Shown: positions 47,544 to 56,196 of the stretch, one piece after another
How positions within the stretch are numbered: position 1 is the stretch's first letter
Layout: every line of letters starts with the position of its first letter
Assembly: GCF_014639535.1 (NCBI RefSeq)
Contig: NZ_BMGA01000003.1
Location: forward strand, 1 to 64,000
Direction: 5' to 3'
DNA length: 64,000 nucleotides
Source of the DNA: Flavobacterium palustre
Lineage (GTDB): Bacteria; Bacteroidota; Bacteroidia; Flavobacteriales; Flavobacteriaceae
Notes under the pieces: model-generated
What the model was told of the DNA's origin: nothing
What the model saw: the letters and a program-made list of their open reading frames with translations, nothing else
Database searches by the model: none
Position numbers and translations under genes: made by a program

Positions 47544-48821
47544 ATGAAATTACTCAAAACACTTTCTTTATCAATAATGGGATTAGTAGGTTCTGCGGCA
47601 ATGGCTCAGGAATTCAGTTCTGACATTCAAATCAGACCGCGATACGAATACACAAACGGTTTTGGAACCTTATTAACTCCTACTACAAGCCATACTTCAT
47701 TTGTTGGAAATCGTGCGAGATTAAATTTGAATTACAAAGACGAAAAATTAGCTGTAAAATTGGCTTTGCAAAATGTGCGTACCTGGGGTGCGGTAAACCA
47801 TCTTACAGGAGGTGTTTCAAATGCAACCAATAGTTTTGTGTTGTTTGAAGGTTGGGCACAATACAGCTTTACTGAAAAATGGAGCACTAAAGTAGGTCGT
47901 CAGGTAATTTCTTATGATAACCAAAGAATCTTTGGAGGATTAGACTGGGCAAATCAGGGACGTAGTTTTGATGCTGCTTTGTTTAAATTTAAGGGAGCTA
48001 AAAGCCAATTGGATTTAGGATTTGCTTTAAATGCAGCTAATGAGAATAAAACAGTTCCAAGCTTCCCAACTTCAGTTTCATTTGGAACAGATTTAGATTT
48101 TAAAGATTTTCAATATGCCTGGTACCACACTGCTATAAAAAAATTAGGAGTAAGCTTTTTAGCCTTAAACATAGGGAGAGAATATTTAAAAACTCCAACA
48201 GAAGCAGAAACAAATTACTACCAAACATTTGGAACTTATGCTAATTATGCCGGTAAAAAATTAAGTCTTGACTTTAGTTTCTACGGACAAACCGGAAAAA
48301 TTGGTACAAGCGAAGTTTCCGCTTGGCAAACAGCTGCTAACTTAGGATATGCTTTTACACCTAAATTCAAAGCGACTTTAGGATATGAATTCCTGTCAGG
48401 AAAAGACCAGGGTACTTCTCCTTCTATGGTAAAATCATTCAATCCTGTTTTTGGTACTAACCACGCTTTCAATGGTTTTATGGATTATTTCTACGTAGGA
48501 AACCATGCTAACTCAGTAGGTTTACAAGATCTTACTTTAAAATTAGACTTCCCGATTAAAAAAGTAAATCTTTCTGTTGCTCCTCATTTATTTTACACTG
48601 CAAATGAATTAACTGCAACTGATGATAAATACTTAGGAACTGAGGTTGATGTAACAGCGGTTTACAAAGCCAGCAAAGACATCACACTTATTGCCGGTTA
48701 TTCACAAATGTTTGCTTCGGATGCTATGGTAGCTTTAAAAGGTGGTCTAAATGACACCACAAACAACTGGGCTTATTTAATGGTGAATATCAACCCGCAA
48801 ATATTCGCTTCAAAAAAATAG
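47544..48821 (+). CDS. Porin-like outer-membrane beta-barrel protein
   Basis: 425 residues. Signal peptide MKLLKTLSLSIMGLVGSAAMAQ, then alternating strands over the whole length: IQIRPRYEYTNGFG, VGNRARLNLNYKDEKLAVKL, GRQVISYDNQRIFGGLDWAN, NLGYAFTPKFKATLGYEFLSG, ending in an aromatic/basic tail. The GRQ...Y.N.R.FGGLDWANQGRSFD stretch resembles alginate-export/OprD-type porins. Substrate unknown. It stands alone between its own promoter and terminator. Confidence 0.78.
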   Translation: MKLLKTLSLSIMGLVGSAAMAQEFSSDIQIRPRYEYTNGFGTLLTPTTSHTSFVGNRARLNLNYKDEKLAVKLALQNVRTWGAVNHLTGGVSNATNSFVLFEGWAQYSFTEKWSTKVGRQVISYDNQRIFGGLDWANQGRSFDAALFKFKGAKSQLDLGFALNAANENKTVPSFPTSVSFGTDLDFKDFQYAWYHTAIKKLGVSFLALNIGREYLKTPTEAETNYYQTFGTYANYAGKKLSLDFSFYGQTGKIGTSEVSAWQTAANLGYAFTPKFKATLGYEFLSGKDQGTSPSMVKSFNPVFGTNHAFNGFMDYFYVGNHANSVGLQDLTLKLDFPIKKVNLSVAPHLFYTANELTATDDKYLGTEVDVTAVYKASKDITLIAGYSQMFASDAMVALKGGLNDTTNNWAYLMVNINPQIFASKK

Positions 48822-48876
48822 TACATCAAAAAACCTACTTAATATAAGTCCCCACAATCTTATAATTATTTTTACT

Positions 48877-48912
48877 AAAAAAATCGAAGCCTCAAAACTT
48901 CGATTTTTTTTT
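48877..48912 (+). terminator. Terminator after the porin-like gene
   Basis: Stem AAAATCGAAG / CTTCGATTTT with a T run. Confidence 0.85.
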
Positions 48913-49023
48913 ATGCCTTTTCCAAAGGAAATGAGTATTCTTGCATCAGATAAATACAACCGTAGATTGATTTAGTTTAACAAAATAATTTGCGAATTTG
49001 CGGTAATTTTTAATTACGAAAAA

Positions 49024-49374
49024 ATGAACATCGAAGACCTCGTAGGCAAATTCCAAATTACAGGCAGCAATCAGGATGCCGAAGACTACACTTACAAAGG
49101 AACCCTCACTTTGCGACTAGACCGCAACAAAAGAATCAAAGCCCAATGGTTCATTAATAACGAACAAGTACAAACCGGCAGCGGATTTTTCAGAGACAAT
49201 ATTCTGGTGATTAATTTTAAATATCTGGGCGAAGACGACAAATTTTTCAAAGGTGTGGTGGTCTATCGTTGTATTTCCAAAGATTTACTGGATGGTTTTT
49301 GGTCTGAAAAACACGGGAATCCTCAGTTTTTAGGAACGGAACGTGCTTTTAGAATTACTGAAGTATCACATTAA
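49024..49374 (+). CDS. Small cytoplasmic beta-rich protein, unknown
   Basis: 116 residues: MNIEDLVGKFQITGSNQDAE, YTYKGTLTLRLDRNKRIKAQ, GSGFFRDNILVINFKYLGED, FKGVVVYRCISKDLLDGFWSE. The pattern is an up-and-down beta-sheet with the shape of a lipocalin-like or FABP-like small barrel. No signal peptide. Function unknown. Confidence 0.6.
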   Translation: MNIEDLVGKFQITGSNQDAEDYTYKGTLTLRLDRNKRIKAQWFINNEQVQTGSGFFRDNILVINFKYLGEDDKFFKGVVVYRCISKDLLDGFWSEKHGNPQFLGTERAFRITEVSH

Positions 49375-49509
49375 TTTTCACATGTAAGAAATATTTTTAT
49401 TTTTGTATTGCGTAGTTAAAAAAAACATGCGCAACAATAGAAATTAAAATAGGCGCATAACATGCCAATTAAGTATAAAAGATGTAATAATTTATGTGCA
49501 TATAAACTA

Positions 49510-50001
49510 GTTATGTGCTATGTTACCAAAAAAACTAAACAATTATGAATAAATCCGAAATCACTGAAATATATTATTTTATATTATCACTTATTCTACT
49601 ATTCGTGTTTATTTTATTTTATGGATTTGCATTTTCACTTCAAGAATTATCGTTAAAACTTTCTTATACTAAAATGTCCAATAATCAAAGCCTAATCTAT
49701 TTTTGGCTTATTTTTATGTTTTTAATCACACTAACTAGACAAATAAAACTGAAATTCAGAAGTTATTACCCAAATTTAATTTTAATTATTCTTGGTTTAA
49801 TACTTATGTTCTACTTCAATATATTTTCACAGAATACTCGTTCATATCAACTTACTATAAAAGAAGATACAATGATATACAAAACGGAAAATTTCACAAA
49901 TGGTTATATAGCTTTCAGATTCGTACAATTATTAATCTTAGTTATATTGACTTTAAGTAGTATAAATATTATCAGGAGAAACAAAACACACAGCACATAA
50001 C
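49510..50001. repeat. Inverted repeat AGCACATAAC flanking a single gene
   Basis: GTTATGTGCT at 49510-49519 and AGCACATAAC at 49992-50001 are perfect 10-bp inverts. They bracket the gene 49545-50000; the right copy overlaps its stop codon. This single-gene unit is followed at once by the attC-like element. Confidence 0.6.
49545..50000 (+). CDS. Small membrane protein of unknown function in a cassette-like unit
   Basis: 151 residues, about four hydrophobic helices (~10-30, ~48-62, ~75-95, ~130-145), a basic loop (RQIKLKFRSYYP) and a basic end (RRNKTHST). It is more AT-rich than its neighbours. It lies inside inverted repeats and has no clear homology. Looks like an accessory gene brought in as a unit. 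Confidence 0.6.
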   Translation: MNKSEITEIYYFILSLILLFVFILFYGFAFSLQELSLKLSYTKMSNNQSLIYFWLIFMFLITLTRQIKLKFRSYYPNLILIILGLILMFYFNIFSQNTRSYQLTIKEDTMIYKTENFTNGYIAFRFVQLLILVILTLSSINIIRRNKTHST

Positions 50002-50125
50002 AGCTACTACAACTGATTTGGGCAATAGGCTTAATGGGAAAGTAGTTTTGTATTTGGGAAGTTTAGGCAAAACTGAAAATAAGGCTTAATTTAACCCTAA
50101 ACCTCTTGTAGTAAGGGGACGTTAT
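49997..50125. mobile_element. attC-like folded element
   Basis: The 129-bp gap folds into one bulged hairpin: ends ATAAC (49997-50001) / GTTAT (50121-50125), then ACTACAA (50006-50012) / TTGTAGT (50106-50112), TTTGGG / CCCTAAA near 50017 / 50095, and an inner stem AGTTTTG (50044-50050) / CAAAACT (50068-50074). A long imperfect palindrome with GTTAT-type ends just after a gene resembles integron attC sites or related Bacteroidota cassette ends. No integrase gene is visible in the window. Confidence 0.5.
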
Positions 50126-50151
50126 TTTATTAGTTACATTAAAAAAACATT

Positions 50152-50685
50152 ATGCGAAAAATATCACTTTTCATTGCTACAAGTTTAGATGGCTACATTG
50201 CAAAGCCGAATGATGATCTTAGTTTTTTGAAACTCGTCGAAAAGGAAGGCGAAGATTATGGTTATAAAGAATTTACAGATACAATTGACACTTTGATTAT
50301 TGGCAGAAAAACCTATGATTATGTTGTTAAAGAAATTGGTTCCTCTCATTACGACAATGAACAAAGAGACATATATGTTATTACAAGAACCACAAGACCA
50401 AGTGTTGGCAGGATAACTTTTTACACGGGTAAACTGACCGATTTAGTGGAACAACTAAAATCGGAAAATGGAAAAAACATATATTGTGATGGTGGTGCAG
50501 AAGTAATTAATGAACTATTAAAAAATGACTTGATTGATGAGTTAATTATCTCTGTTATTCCTGTTTTATTAGGAAATGGGACCAGATTATTTAAAGACGG
50601 GCGTCCTGAACAGTTACTAGAATTTGTAAAAGCAAAAACATTTGATACGGGATTGACACAATTGCATTACATACGAAAAAAATAA
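50152..50685 (+). CDS. RibD C-terminal / dihydrofolate-reductase-like protein (YyaP type)
   Basis: 177 residues. MRKISLFIATSLDGYIAKPN, DTLIIGRKTYDYV, IYVITRTTRP, NIYCDGGAEVINELLKNDLID, ISVIPVLLGNGTRLFKDG are family signatures. The fold binds NADPH; the substrate of YyaP-type members is unknown and they are not true folate enzymes. It follows directly after the attC-like element, a common location for such genes in cassettes. Confidence 0.85.
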   Translation: MRKISLFIATSLDGYIAKPNDDLSFLKLVEKEGEDYGYKEFTDTIDTLIIGRKTYDYVVKEIGSSHYDNEQRDIYVITRTTRPSVGRITFYTGKLTDLVEQLKSENGKNIYCDGGAEVINELLKNDLIDELIISVIPVLLGNGTRLFKDGRPEQLLEFVKAKTFDTGLTQLHYIRKK

Positions 50686-50698
50686 AAAAAACCAAAAA

Positions 50699-51550
50699 AT
50701 GAAACACCTCATTAAACTAAGCTGTTTACTTTTATTAACAATTAGTCCTAAAGGATTAGCACAACAAACAGCAGTTACTCCTAAAGTAATCCTAACCGAG
50801 GCTGAAAAAACACTTCAATCGCAATGGCAGAGCAAACGGGTGGCTTTTTTAGGAGATTCCATGACCGATAAACGCCGTGTAGGGACTACTTATGTATATT
50901 GGGAATACCTGAATGAGTTATTAGGAATAGAATCTTTGGTGTATGGTATCAGCGGTAATCAATGGAATCATATTTACAAACAGGCTGAAAAACTACAGGC
51001 TGAAAAAGGAACGGATCTTGACGCTATCATCATTTTTGCGGGAACCAATGATTACATGCACGGTACACCCATTGGGGAATTCTTTACTGAAACGACCGCA
51101 CAAACTAATTTTAATGGTAAAGAAGTAACTCGCAAATACCGCACTCCTATCTTTAATGATACGACCTTTTGCGGAAGAATCAACAAAGCAATGTCTTACT
51201 TGAAAAACAATTTTCCGGAGCAGCAAATTATTATCATGACACCTATTCACAGAGGATATGCCAAGTTTAATGACAAAAATGTGCAGCCTGACGAAAACTT
51301 TTGTAACGAACAAGGGTTATACATTGACAGTTATGTGGAGGTTCTAAAACAGGCGGCTTCCTATTGGGCTGTTCCCTTAATCGATTTGCATTCAACAAGT
51401 GGTTTGTTTCCAATGGCCGAATCGCATTTGCAATATTTTCATAAAAAAGACACTGACAGACTGCATCCTAACGCACTTGGAGATTACCGTCTGGCTAAAA
51501 CCATTCAGTACCAGTTGCTGGCACTGCCTTCAGATTTTAAGACGAAATAA
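50699..51550 (+). CDS. Secreted SGNH/GDSL-family hydrolase
   Basis: 283 residues. Signal peptide to ~residue 22 (GLAQQ). SGNH blocks: I FLGDSMTD (nucleophile Ser), II YGISGNQWNHIY (Gly), III FAGTNDYMHGTP (Asn), V DRLHPNALGDYRLA (Asp-His). Esterase, lipase or carbohydrate acetyl-esterase activity is expected. It lies 13 bp after the RibD-like gene, so the two may share a transcript. Confidence 0.88.
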   Translation: MKHLIKLSCLLLLTISPKGLAQQTAVTPKVILTEAEKTLQSQWQSKRVAFLGDSMTDKRRVGTTYVYWEYLNELLGIESLVYGISGNQWNHIYKQAEKLQAEKGTDLDAIIIFAGTNDYMHGTPIGEFFTETTAQTNFNGKEVTRKYRTPIFNDTTFCGRINKAMSYLKNNFPEQQIIIMTPIHRGYAKFNDKNVQPDENFCNEQGLYIDSYVEVLKQAASYWAVPLIDLHSTSGLFPMAESHLQYFHKKDTDRLHPNALGDYRLAKTIQYQLLALPSDFKTK

Positions 51551-51647
51551 TGCTACACAATTAAAATTGCAGATTTAAAAGGTCAAGAGCTAAAACAAAA
51601 CTTGCAGAAAGCACTCAATAAGTGTACATTCGCCAAAAATTTTTATA

Positions 51648-52226
51648 ATGAGCTTAGACAGAGAATTAAATAAACGCAGTGGAGGAAAATGTGAACTTTG
51701 TGGCGCAACCGAAAACCTAAAAGTGTATCAAGTTCTTCCTACCAAAAAAGGAGGAATTGACGAAGCCATTCAGGCTTGTTCAACTTGTGTGGAGCAAATT
51801 GAAAATCCGGGCAACGAAGATTTAAACCACTGGAGATGCTTAAATGACAGTATGTGGAGCGAACACATTCCGGTACAGGTAGTAGCCTGGCGAATGCTGA
51901 GTCGTTTGCGCACTGCGGGTTGGCCACAGGAATTATTAGACATGATGTATCTTGACGATGATACTTTAGAATGGGCAAAAGCAACCGGAGAAGGCGAAGA
52001 CGACGAAAATAAAATTATCCACCGCGACAGTAACGGAGTAATTCTGGAACACGGAGATTCAGTAGTTTTAATCAAAGACCTGAAAGTTAAAGGTTCGAGT
52101 ATGGTTGCCAAGCAGGGAACCGCCGTTAGAAACATTCGCTTAGACCACGAAAATGCCGAATACATTGAAGGAAAAGTCGATGGACAACAAATTGTGATTA
52201 TTACACAATACGTGAAGAAAATATAG
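51648..52226 (+). CDS. PhnA-domain protein
   Basis: 192 residues. N-terminal zinc ribbon with CELC (~17-20) and CSTC (~44-47). C-terminal PhnA domain (~130-192: ILEHGDSVVLIKDLKVKGS, AKQGTAVRNIRLDHENAEYI). A middle segment (DLNHWRCLNDSMWSEHIPVQ) is typical of the longer Bacteroidota form. Named after E. coli phnA but not shown to act in phosphonate metabolism. Confidence 0.85.
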   Translation: MSLDRELNKRSGGKCELCGATENLKVYQVLPTKKGGIDEAIQACSTCVEQIENPGNEDLNHWRCLNDSMWSEHIPVQVVAWRMLSRLRTAGWPQELLDMMYLDDDTLEWAKATGEGEDDENKIIHRDSNGVILEHGDSVVLIKDLKVKGSSMVAKQGTAVRNIRLDHENAEYIEGKVDGQQIVIITQYVKKI

Positions 52227-52405
52227 TCAGCAGAACACAGAGTTCAGAATGCAGAACGCAGTCAGCAGAAGGCAAGTTTGAACCTAAAAATTAGAAAGCA
52301 GATTCCAGATAAAAATATAAAATATTTAATCTGAAATCTGCTTTTTTTTCTGCGTTCTGCATTCTGAAATCTGCATTCTAAACACTGCCTTCTGCAAACT
52401 GAGTA
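52227..52405. repeat. Low-complexity CAGAA/TTCTG inverted array
   Basis: CAGAANGCAG-like words in the first half are mirrored by CTGCNTTCTG-like words in the second, around a central AATCTGAAATCTG. They form a long degenerate hairpin between convergent genes. A second array of the same words lies on the other side of the helicase gene. Confidence 0.6.
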
Positions 52406-53755
52406 CTACTCCTCTACTTTCTTAATCACATTCCGGGCAACCTGAATTTTATATTTCTTGCCTTTCATTTTTTCATCCTTAATATGATGGAGTAAATCTT
52501 TTACTTTACTGAATTTTACTGCAGCAAACGAAATAAAATCTTTCACTTCGATTAATCCCAAATCGCCTTTTTCCAGTTTTCCTTTTTGAGAAAAGAATCC
52601 CACGATATCAATTTTATTCAACTTATTTTTCTTCCCGCCACTGATATAAATGGTTTGAAATTGCGGAGCTTTTGGTAATGATTTTGCATTTTCAACTGAA
52701 AAAACTTCTGTGTTTTCATAATCCACATAATCCATTTTTTTCTCCGATTCATGTGCAATAATATAAGCCGTTCCTGTGGCTGTCATACGGGCCGTACGAC
52801 CATTTCTATGGGTAAATTCGTCTTCTTTTAATGGCAAATGATAATGGATTACATGATTCATTTCAGGAATATCGAGGCCACGTGCGGCTAAGTCAGTTGT
52901 AACCAGATAACTTACACTACCATTTCTAAACTGAATCAAAGCACGTTCACGCTCTTCCTGATCCATGCCTCCATGATAATAGGTCGAATAAATACCTTTT
53001 TCATTCAAAGTATCACTGATACGTTCCGCCGCATCACGGTGATTACAAAAAATAATTGCCGATTCGGATTGCAACGAACATAACAATTGAAATAATGTAT
53101 TTAACTTATCTTTTTCCTTAGAAATAACCAATTTGGTAGAAAGATTCGATTCCTCTTCATTTTCAGGTATAAAGTCTAAAATGGTTGGATTCGCCACTCT
53201 GGTAAATTTTGGAATCTCAATATCAGAAGTTGCAGAAACTAAAACACGCTTGCTTACTTTAGCTAATTTCCCGATGATAAAAGACATTTGTTCATGAAAA
53301 CCCAATTGCAAAGACTTATCAAATTCGTCTAAAATCAAAGTCTGAATTTTATCCAATCGGAAAGTTCCTCTTTCAATATGATCAACAATACGTCCCGGAG
53401 TCCCAATTAAAACCGCCGGCGGATTGCTTAAATTCTTTATTTCGGTATCGATGGAATGTCCGCCATAACAAACATTAACTTTATATAGAGTTCCCATTTT
53501 TTTCCAAACCTGCTCAATCTGCAAACCTAATTCACGTGATGGAACCAGAATTAAACATTGTACAGAAAGGATTTCAGGTTGCAGTATTTCTAAAACCGGC
53601 AACAAAAAAGCCAGTGTTTTTCCGGAACCCGTTGGCGAAAGCAGTAAAACATTATTGTCATTCAGAATAGTTTCCTGCGCTGTTTCCTGCATTTCATTCA
53701 GGCTTTGGATACCTAAATTGGAAAGTATATTGTTGGGATGGTGTTTCTTATTCAT
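52406..53755 (-). CDS. DEAD-box-type RNA helicase with DEFD motif II
   Basis: 449 residues. Motifs: I SPTGSGKT (~40-47), Ia VPSRELGLQ, Ib TPGR, II DEFD (143-146) in place of DEAD, III SAT (174-176), V TTDLAARGLDIP, VI HRNGRTAR (family usual HRxGRxGR). The C-terminal ~75 residues resemble a DbpA-type RNA-binding domain (IDIVGFFSQKGKLEKGDLGL). The second Asp of motif II, needed for metal-linked ATP hydrolysis, is kept. Ribosome assembly is a plausible role. Confidence 0.88.
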   Translation of the reverse strand: MNKKHHPNNILSNLGIQSLNEMQETAQETILNDNNVLLLSPTGSGKTLAFLLPVLEILQPEILSVQCLILVPSRELGLQIEQVWKKMGTLYKVNVCYGGHSIDTEIKNLSNPPAVLIGTPGRIVDHIERGTFRLDKIQTLILDEFDKSLQLGFHEQMSFIIGKLAKVSKRVLVSATSDIEIPKFTRVANPTILDFIPENEEESNLSTKLVISKEKDKLNTLFQLLCSLQSESAIIFCNHRDAAERISDTLNEKGIYSTYYHGGMDQEERERALIQFRNGSVSYLVTTDLAARGLDIPEMNHVIHYHLPLKEDEFTHRNGRTARMTATGTAYIIAHESEKKMDYVDYENTEVFSVENAKSLPKAPQFQTIYISGGKKNKLNKIDIVGFFSQKGKLEKGDLGLIEVKDFISFAAVKFSKVKDLLHHIKDEKMKGKKYKIQVARNVIKKVEE

Positions 53756-53769
53756 GCGGCAAAGGTAGT

Positions 53770-54020
53770 GTTTTTAGTCAGCAGTTTTCAGTCTTCAGAA
53801 GGCAGTTTTCAGAAGGCAAAAATTTAGAAGGCGGAACGCAGTCGGCAGAATGCAGTCGAATAAAGACTATCATAAAAATAAAAAAACAGATTTCAGATTA
53901 GAAGTTTATATTTCTAATCTGAAATCTGTTTTCTTTTTGCTTTCTGCGTTCTAAATTCTGCGTTCTGCTTCTATTTCCAACTCCCCACTTCTAACTTCCT
54001 ACTTCTGACTTCCTACTTCT
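53770..54020. repeat. Second low-complexity CAGAA/TTCTG and ACTTCTAACTTC array
   Basis: CAGAAGGCAG-like words (53785-53850) are mirrored by TTCTGCGTTCT-like words (53942-53968), around AATCTGAAATCTG. A run of (A)CTTCTAACTTCCT words follows. Spans the gap between the minus-strand helicase and Nudix genes. No gene seen. Confidence 0.6.
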
Positions 54021-54624
54021 AACTTTTTATAATATTTTCTTCTTCAAATAATAATTTGATATTCTCATAAGAGTTTTTCAAAACCTCCGGAATATCATTT
54101 GGATGAATCCAGGCTACTTTTTCAATTCCTTCTTCTAATTGTCCCTGTGGTGTTCCTTCAAAGTCAGAGTACATTTCGAACCAATGCGTAATTTTTAATT
54201 TATATACGCCATTTCGTTTGAAAACATGATAAGTTTTTTGCAACTTATTGGTAATTTTTAACTGACCAACCCCTGTTTCCTCTTCCACTTCCCGCATGGC
54301 GGTTTGCTCAATTTCCTCTTTTTTTTCGACACCGCCTTTTGGCAAATCCCATTTTCCATTTCGAAAAATAAATAAAACCTCCCCTTTTTTGTTGTAAACT
54401 AATCCTCCTCCGGCTTTATTTACAGGGATTTTAGCTTTCAGGGTTTTCATAATCTCTTTTTCATCAGGGTGATAGAGATAAGCTTTCTGAATTTTATTTT
54501 GAAAAATTTTGATAATAATTTGTTCAATATCAATACTTTCTAACAAAAAAAGCTTAAAATCTGTTTCTTTTGAGATTTTATTTGTCAAAAAAAGTGGTTT
54601 GTCGTTCACAAAAACTTTATACAT
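54019..54624 (-). CDS. Nudix hydrolase
   Basis: 201 residues. Complete Nudix box at 97-119 (G97, E103, then REVEEETGV), preceded by KWDLPKGG. The N-terminal ~65 residues are an extra domain of unknown role. The enzyme should cleave a nucleoside diphosphate linked to another moiety; the substrate is not predictable. Its start codon lies inside the pyrE promoter on the other strand. Confidence 0.9.
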   Translation of the reverse strand: MYKVFVNDKPLFLTNKISKETDFKLFLLESIDIEQIIIKIFQNKIQKAYLYHPDEKEIMKTLKAKIPVNKAGGGLVYNKKGEVLFIFRNGKWDLPKGGVEKKEEIEQTAMREVEEETGVGQLKITNKLQKTYHVFKRNGVYKLKITHWFEMYSDFEGTPQGQLEEGIEKVAWIHPNDIPEVLKNSYENIKLLFEEENIIKS

Positions 54625-54627
54625 TTG
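54599..54627 (+). promoter_or_regulatory. Promoter of pyrE, overlapping the divergent Nudix start
   Basis: TTG (54599-54601), 18-bp spacer, TACATTTG (54620-54627). The -7 box ends 4 bp before the pyrE ATG, so pyrE mRNA would be leaderless or nearly so. The Nudix ATG (minus, 54624-54622) lies within the box. Confidence 0.65.
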
Positions 54628-54631
54628 TACT

Positions 54632-55285
54632 ATGATTTTTAATAAAGATACAGCCGAAAAAACAGCCGAATTGCTTTTACAAATAAATGCAATTAAATTG
54701 AATCCTGAAAATTCTTTTACATGGGCTTCAGGATGGAAATCACCTATTTATTGTGATAACCGTCTAATACTTTCATTTCCAGCCATAAGAAATTATGTGA
54801 GAGATGAATTTGCAAAACACATCGAAAAACAATTTGGAAAACCAGACGTAATTGCCGGAGTTGCCACCGGAGCTATCGGAATTGGTATGCTTGTAGCTGA
54901 AGCTATGGGATTACCTTTTGTTTATGTACGTCCTGAACCTAAAAAACACGGTCGTCAAAATCAGGTGGAAGGTTTTTTACAAAAAGGACAAAACGTAGTT
55001 GTGGTAGAAGATTTAATTAGTACCGGAAACAGTAGTTTACTTGCTGTTGAAGCTTTACGCGCTGCAGGTGCCAATATTAAAGGAATGGCAGCTATTTTTA
55101 CTTATGGATTTGATGTTGCCGAAGAAAACTTTAAAAATGCAAAATTAGACCTATACACTTTAAGTAATTATCAAAATCTGCTAAATTTAGCCGTAGCCAA
55201 AAAATACATTACTGAAAAAGAAGAAAGTACTTTAAGAGAATGGAGCGTTACTCCTTCTACTTGGGGACAGGTTGAGACCAAATAA
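54632..55285 (+). CDS. pyrE: Orotate phosphoribosyltransferase
   Basis: 217 residues from MIFNKDTAEKTAELLLQ; the open frame upstream belongs to promoter DNA and the Nudix gene. It makes OMP from orotate and PRPP. PRPP-binding VVVVEDLISTGNSSL, plus GVATGAIGIGMLVAEAMGLP and YVRPEPKKHGRQNQVEG, are diagnostic. The third pyrimidine gene in the window, 43 kb from pyrR-pyrB. Confidence 0.96.
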   Translation: MIFNKDTAEKTAELLLQINAIKLNPENSFTWASGWKSPIYCDNRLILSFPAIRNYVRDEFAKHIEKQFGKPDVIAGVATGAIGIGMLVAEAMGLPFVYVRPEPKKHGRQNQVEGFLQKGQNVVVVEDLISTGNSSLLAVEALRAAGANIKGMAAIFTYGFDVAEENFKNAKLDLYTLSNYQNLLNLAVAKKYITEKEESTLREWSVTPSTWGQVETK

Positions 55286-55295
55286 AAACAATAAC

Positions 55296-55688
55296 ATGAA
55301 CTTAGAAAGTCCAAAGGTAAACGTTGAAAAATCAGCTCAGGAATTATTCAATTTATTGACAGACATGAAAAATTTCGAAAAGTTAATGCCTGAAAACATT
55401 GCTAAGTTTGAAGTTATTGGCGAAGATTCATTTCTTTTTGGCCTAAAAGGAATGCCTGAAATTCAATTAAAAGTAACCGAAAAAACGGCTCCAAACAAAA
55501 TTGTTTTTGGCGCTGCCAATGATAAAGTTCCTTTTACATTGATAACTAATATTGATTCGGTTTCAGCAACTTCCAGTGCTGTAAAACTCGATTTTGAAGG
55601 TAGTTTCAATCCCATGATGGCTATGATGGTTAAAGGTCCTATTGGGAAATTTATTGAAACCCTTGTTAACAATATTCCCAAGTTATAA
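55296..55688 (+). CDS. SRPBCC-family protein
   Basis: 130 residues from MNLESPKVNVEKSAQEL; 10 bp after pyrE, so likely cotranscribed. The pattern VEKSAQELFNLLTDMKNFEK, LKVTEKTAPNKIVFG, AVKLDFEGSFNPMMAMMVKG, FIETLVNNIPKL is the START/Bet v1-like cavity fold. Ligand unknown. This pairing with pyrE recurs in flavobacteria as far as I recall. Confidence 0.78.
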   Translation: MNLESPKVNVEKSAQELFNLLTDMKNFEKLMPENIAKFEVIGEDSFLFGLKGMPEIQLKVTEKTAPNKIVFGAANDKVPFTLITNIDSVSATSSAVKLDFEGSFNPMMAMMVKGPIGKFIETLVNNIPKL

Positions 55689-55713
55689 TTTAGATTTTTC
55701 TAAATCCACTTAT

Positions 55714-55747
55714 AAAAAACGTCTCAAATCTGAGGCGTTTTTTTTTA
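55714..55747 (+). terminator. Terminator of the pyrE operon
   Basis: Stem AAAAACGTCTCA / TGAGGCGTTTTT (one G-T pair), loop AATC, T run. Confidence 0.88.
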
Positions 55748-55926
55748 TATTCCGCATCAAACATTTTCCTTTTCTCACAAACACAAATCTTTGTTAATCA
55801 GTACAAATAAAATTAAAAAATCAACAAAAATTTGATACTTGTACCCTGATAAAATAGAAGATAAATGCTTAAATTTAACATACAAAGTTGTTTCTAACCC
55901 ATAGTACTAATTTAAACAGATTCATC

Positions 55927-56181
55927 ATGAGCTTATTGACAGACAATATCATTCCGGGTGAACACGGAAAAGTCTTTGGCACTAATGCCAATGAAGAAAT
56001 GGAGTTGATTGAAATAAAAAACAAACTCTTAAATCTAGACGGTATCTCCGAAGTTCATATTAATAATTCCATTTTTCCAAAAGAATTTACTGTATTTACA
56101 AACAAAGTAATCAGTGTAGCGGAAATTGAAAAATCAGTAAAATCTATTGGCTTTCACGCTATTCCAAAAGAACTAATCTAA
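55927..56181 (+). CDS. Small HMA-like (heavy-metal-associated fold) protein without CxxC
   Basis: 84 residues from MSLLTDNIIPGEHGKVFGTN. The pattern MELIEIKNKLLNLDGISEVHI, FPKEFTVFTNKVISVAEIE, KSVKSIGFHAI is the beta-alpha-beta-beta-alpha-beta HMA shape, but the metal-binding CxxC is absent. It may be a regulator or a degenerate metallochaperone. It precedes the arsenic operon but has its own terminator. Confidence 0.7.
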   Translation: MSLLTDNIIPGEHGKVFGTNANEEMELIEIKNKLLNLDGISEVHINNSIFPKEFTVFTNKVISVAEIEKSVKSIGFHAIPKELI

Positions 56182-56196
56182 CCGATAAAACAACTT

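Noticed and set aside
54509-54631. N-terminal extension of pyrE
   Set aside because: It is antisense to the Nudix gene and upstream of a good promoter; orotate phosphoribosyltransferases start near MIFNKDTAEK.
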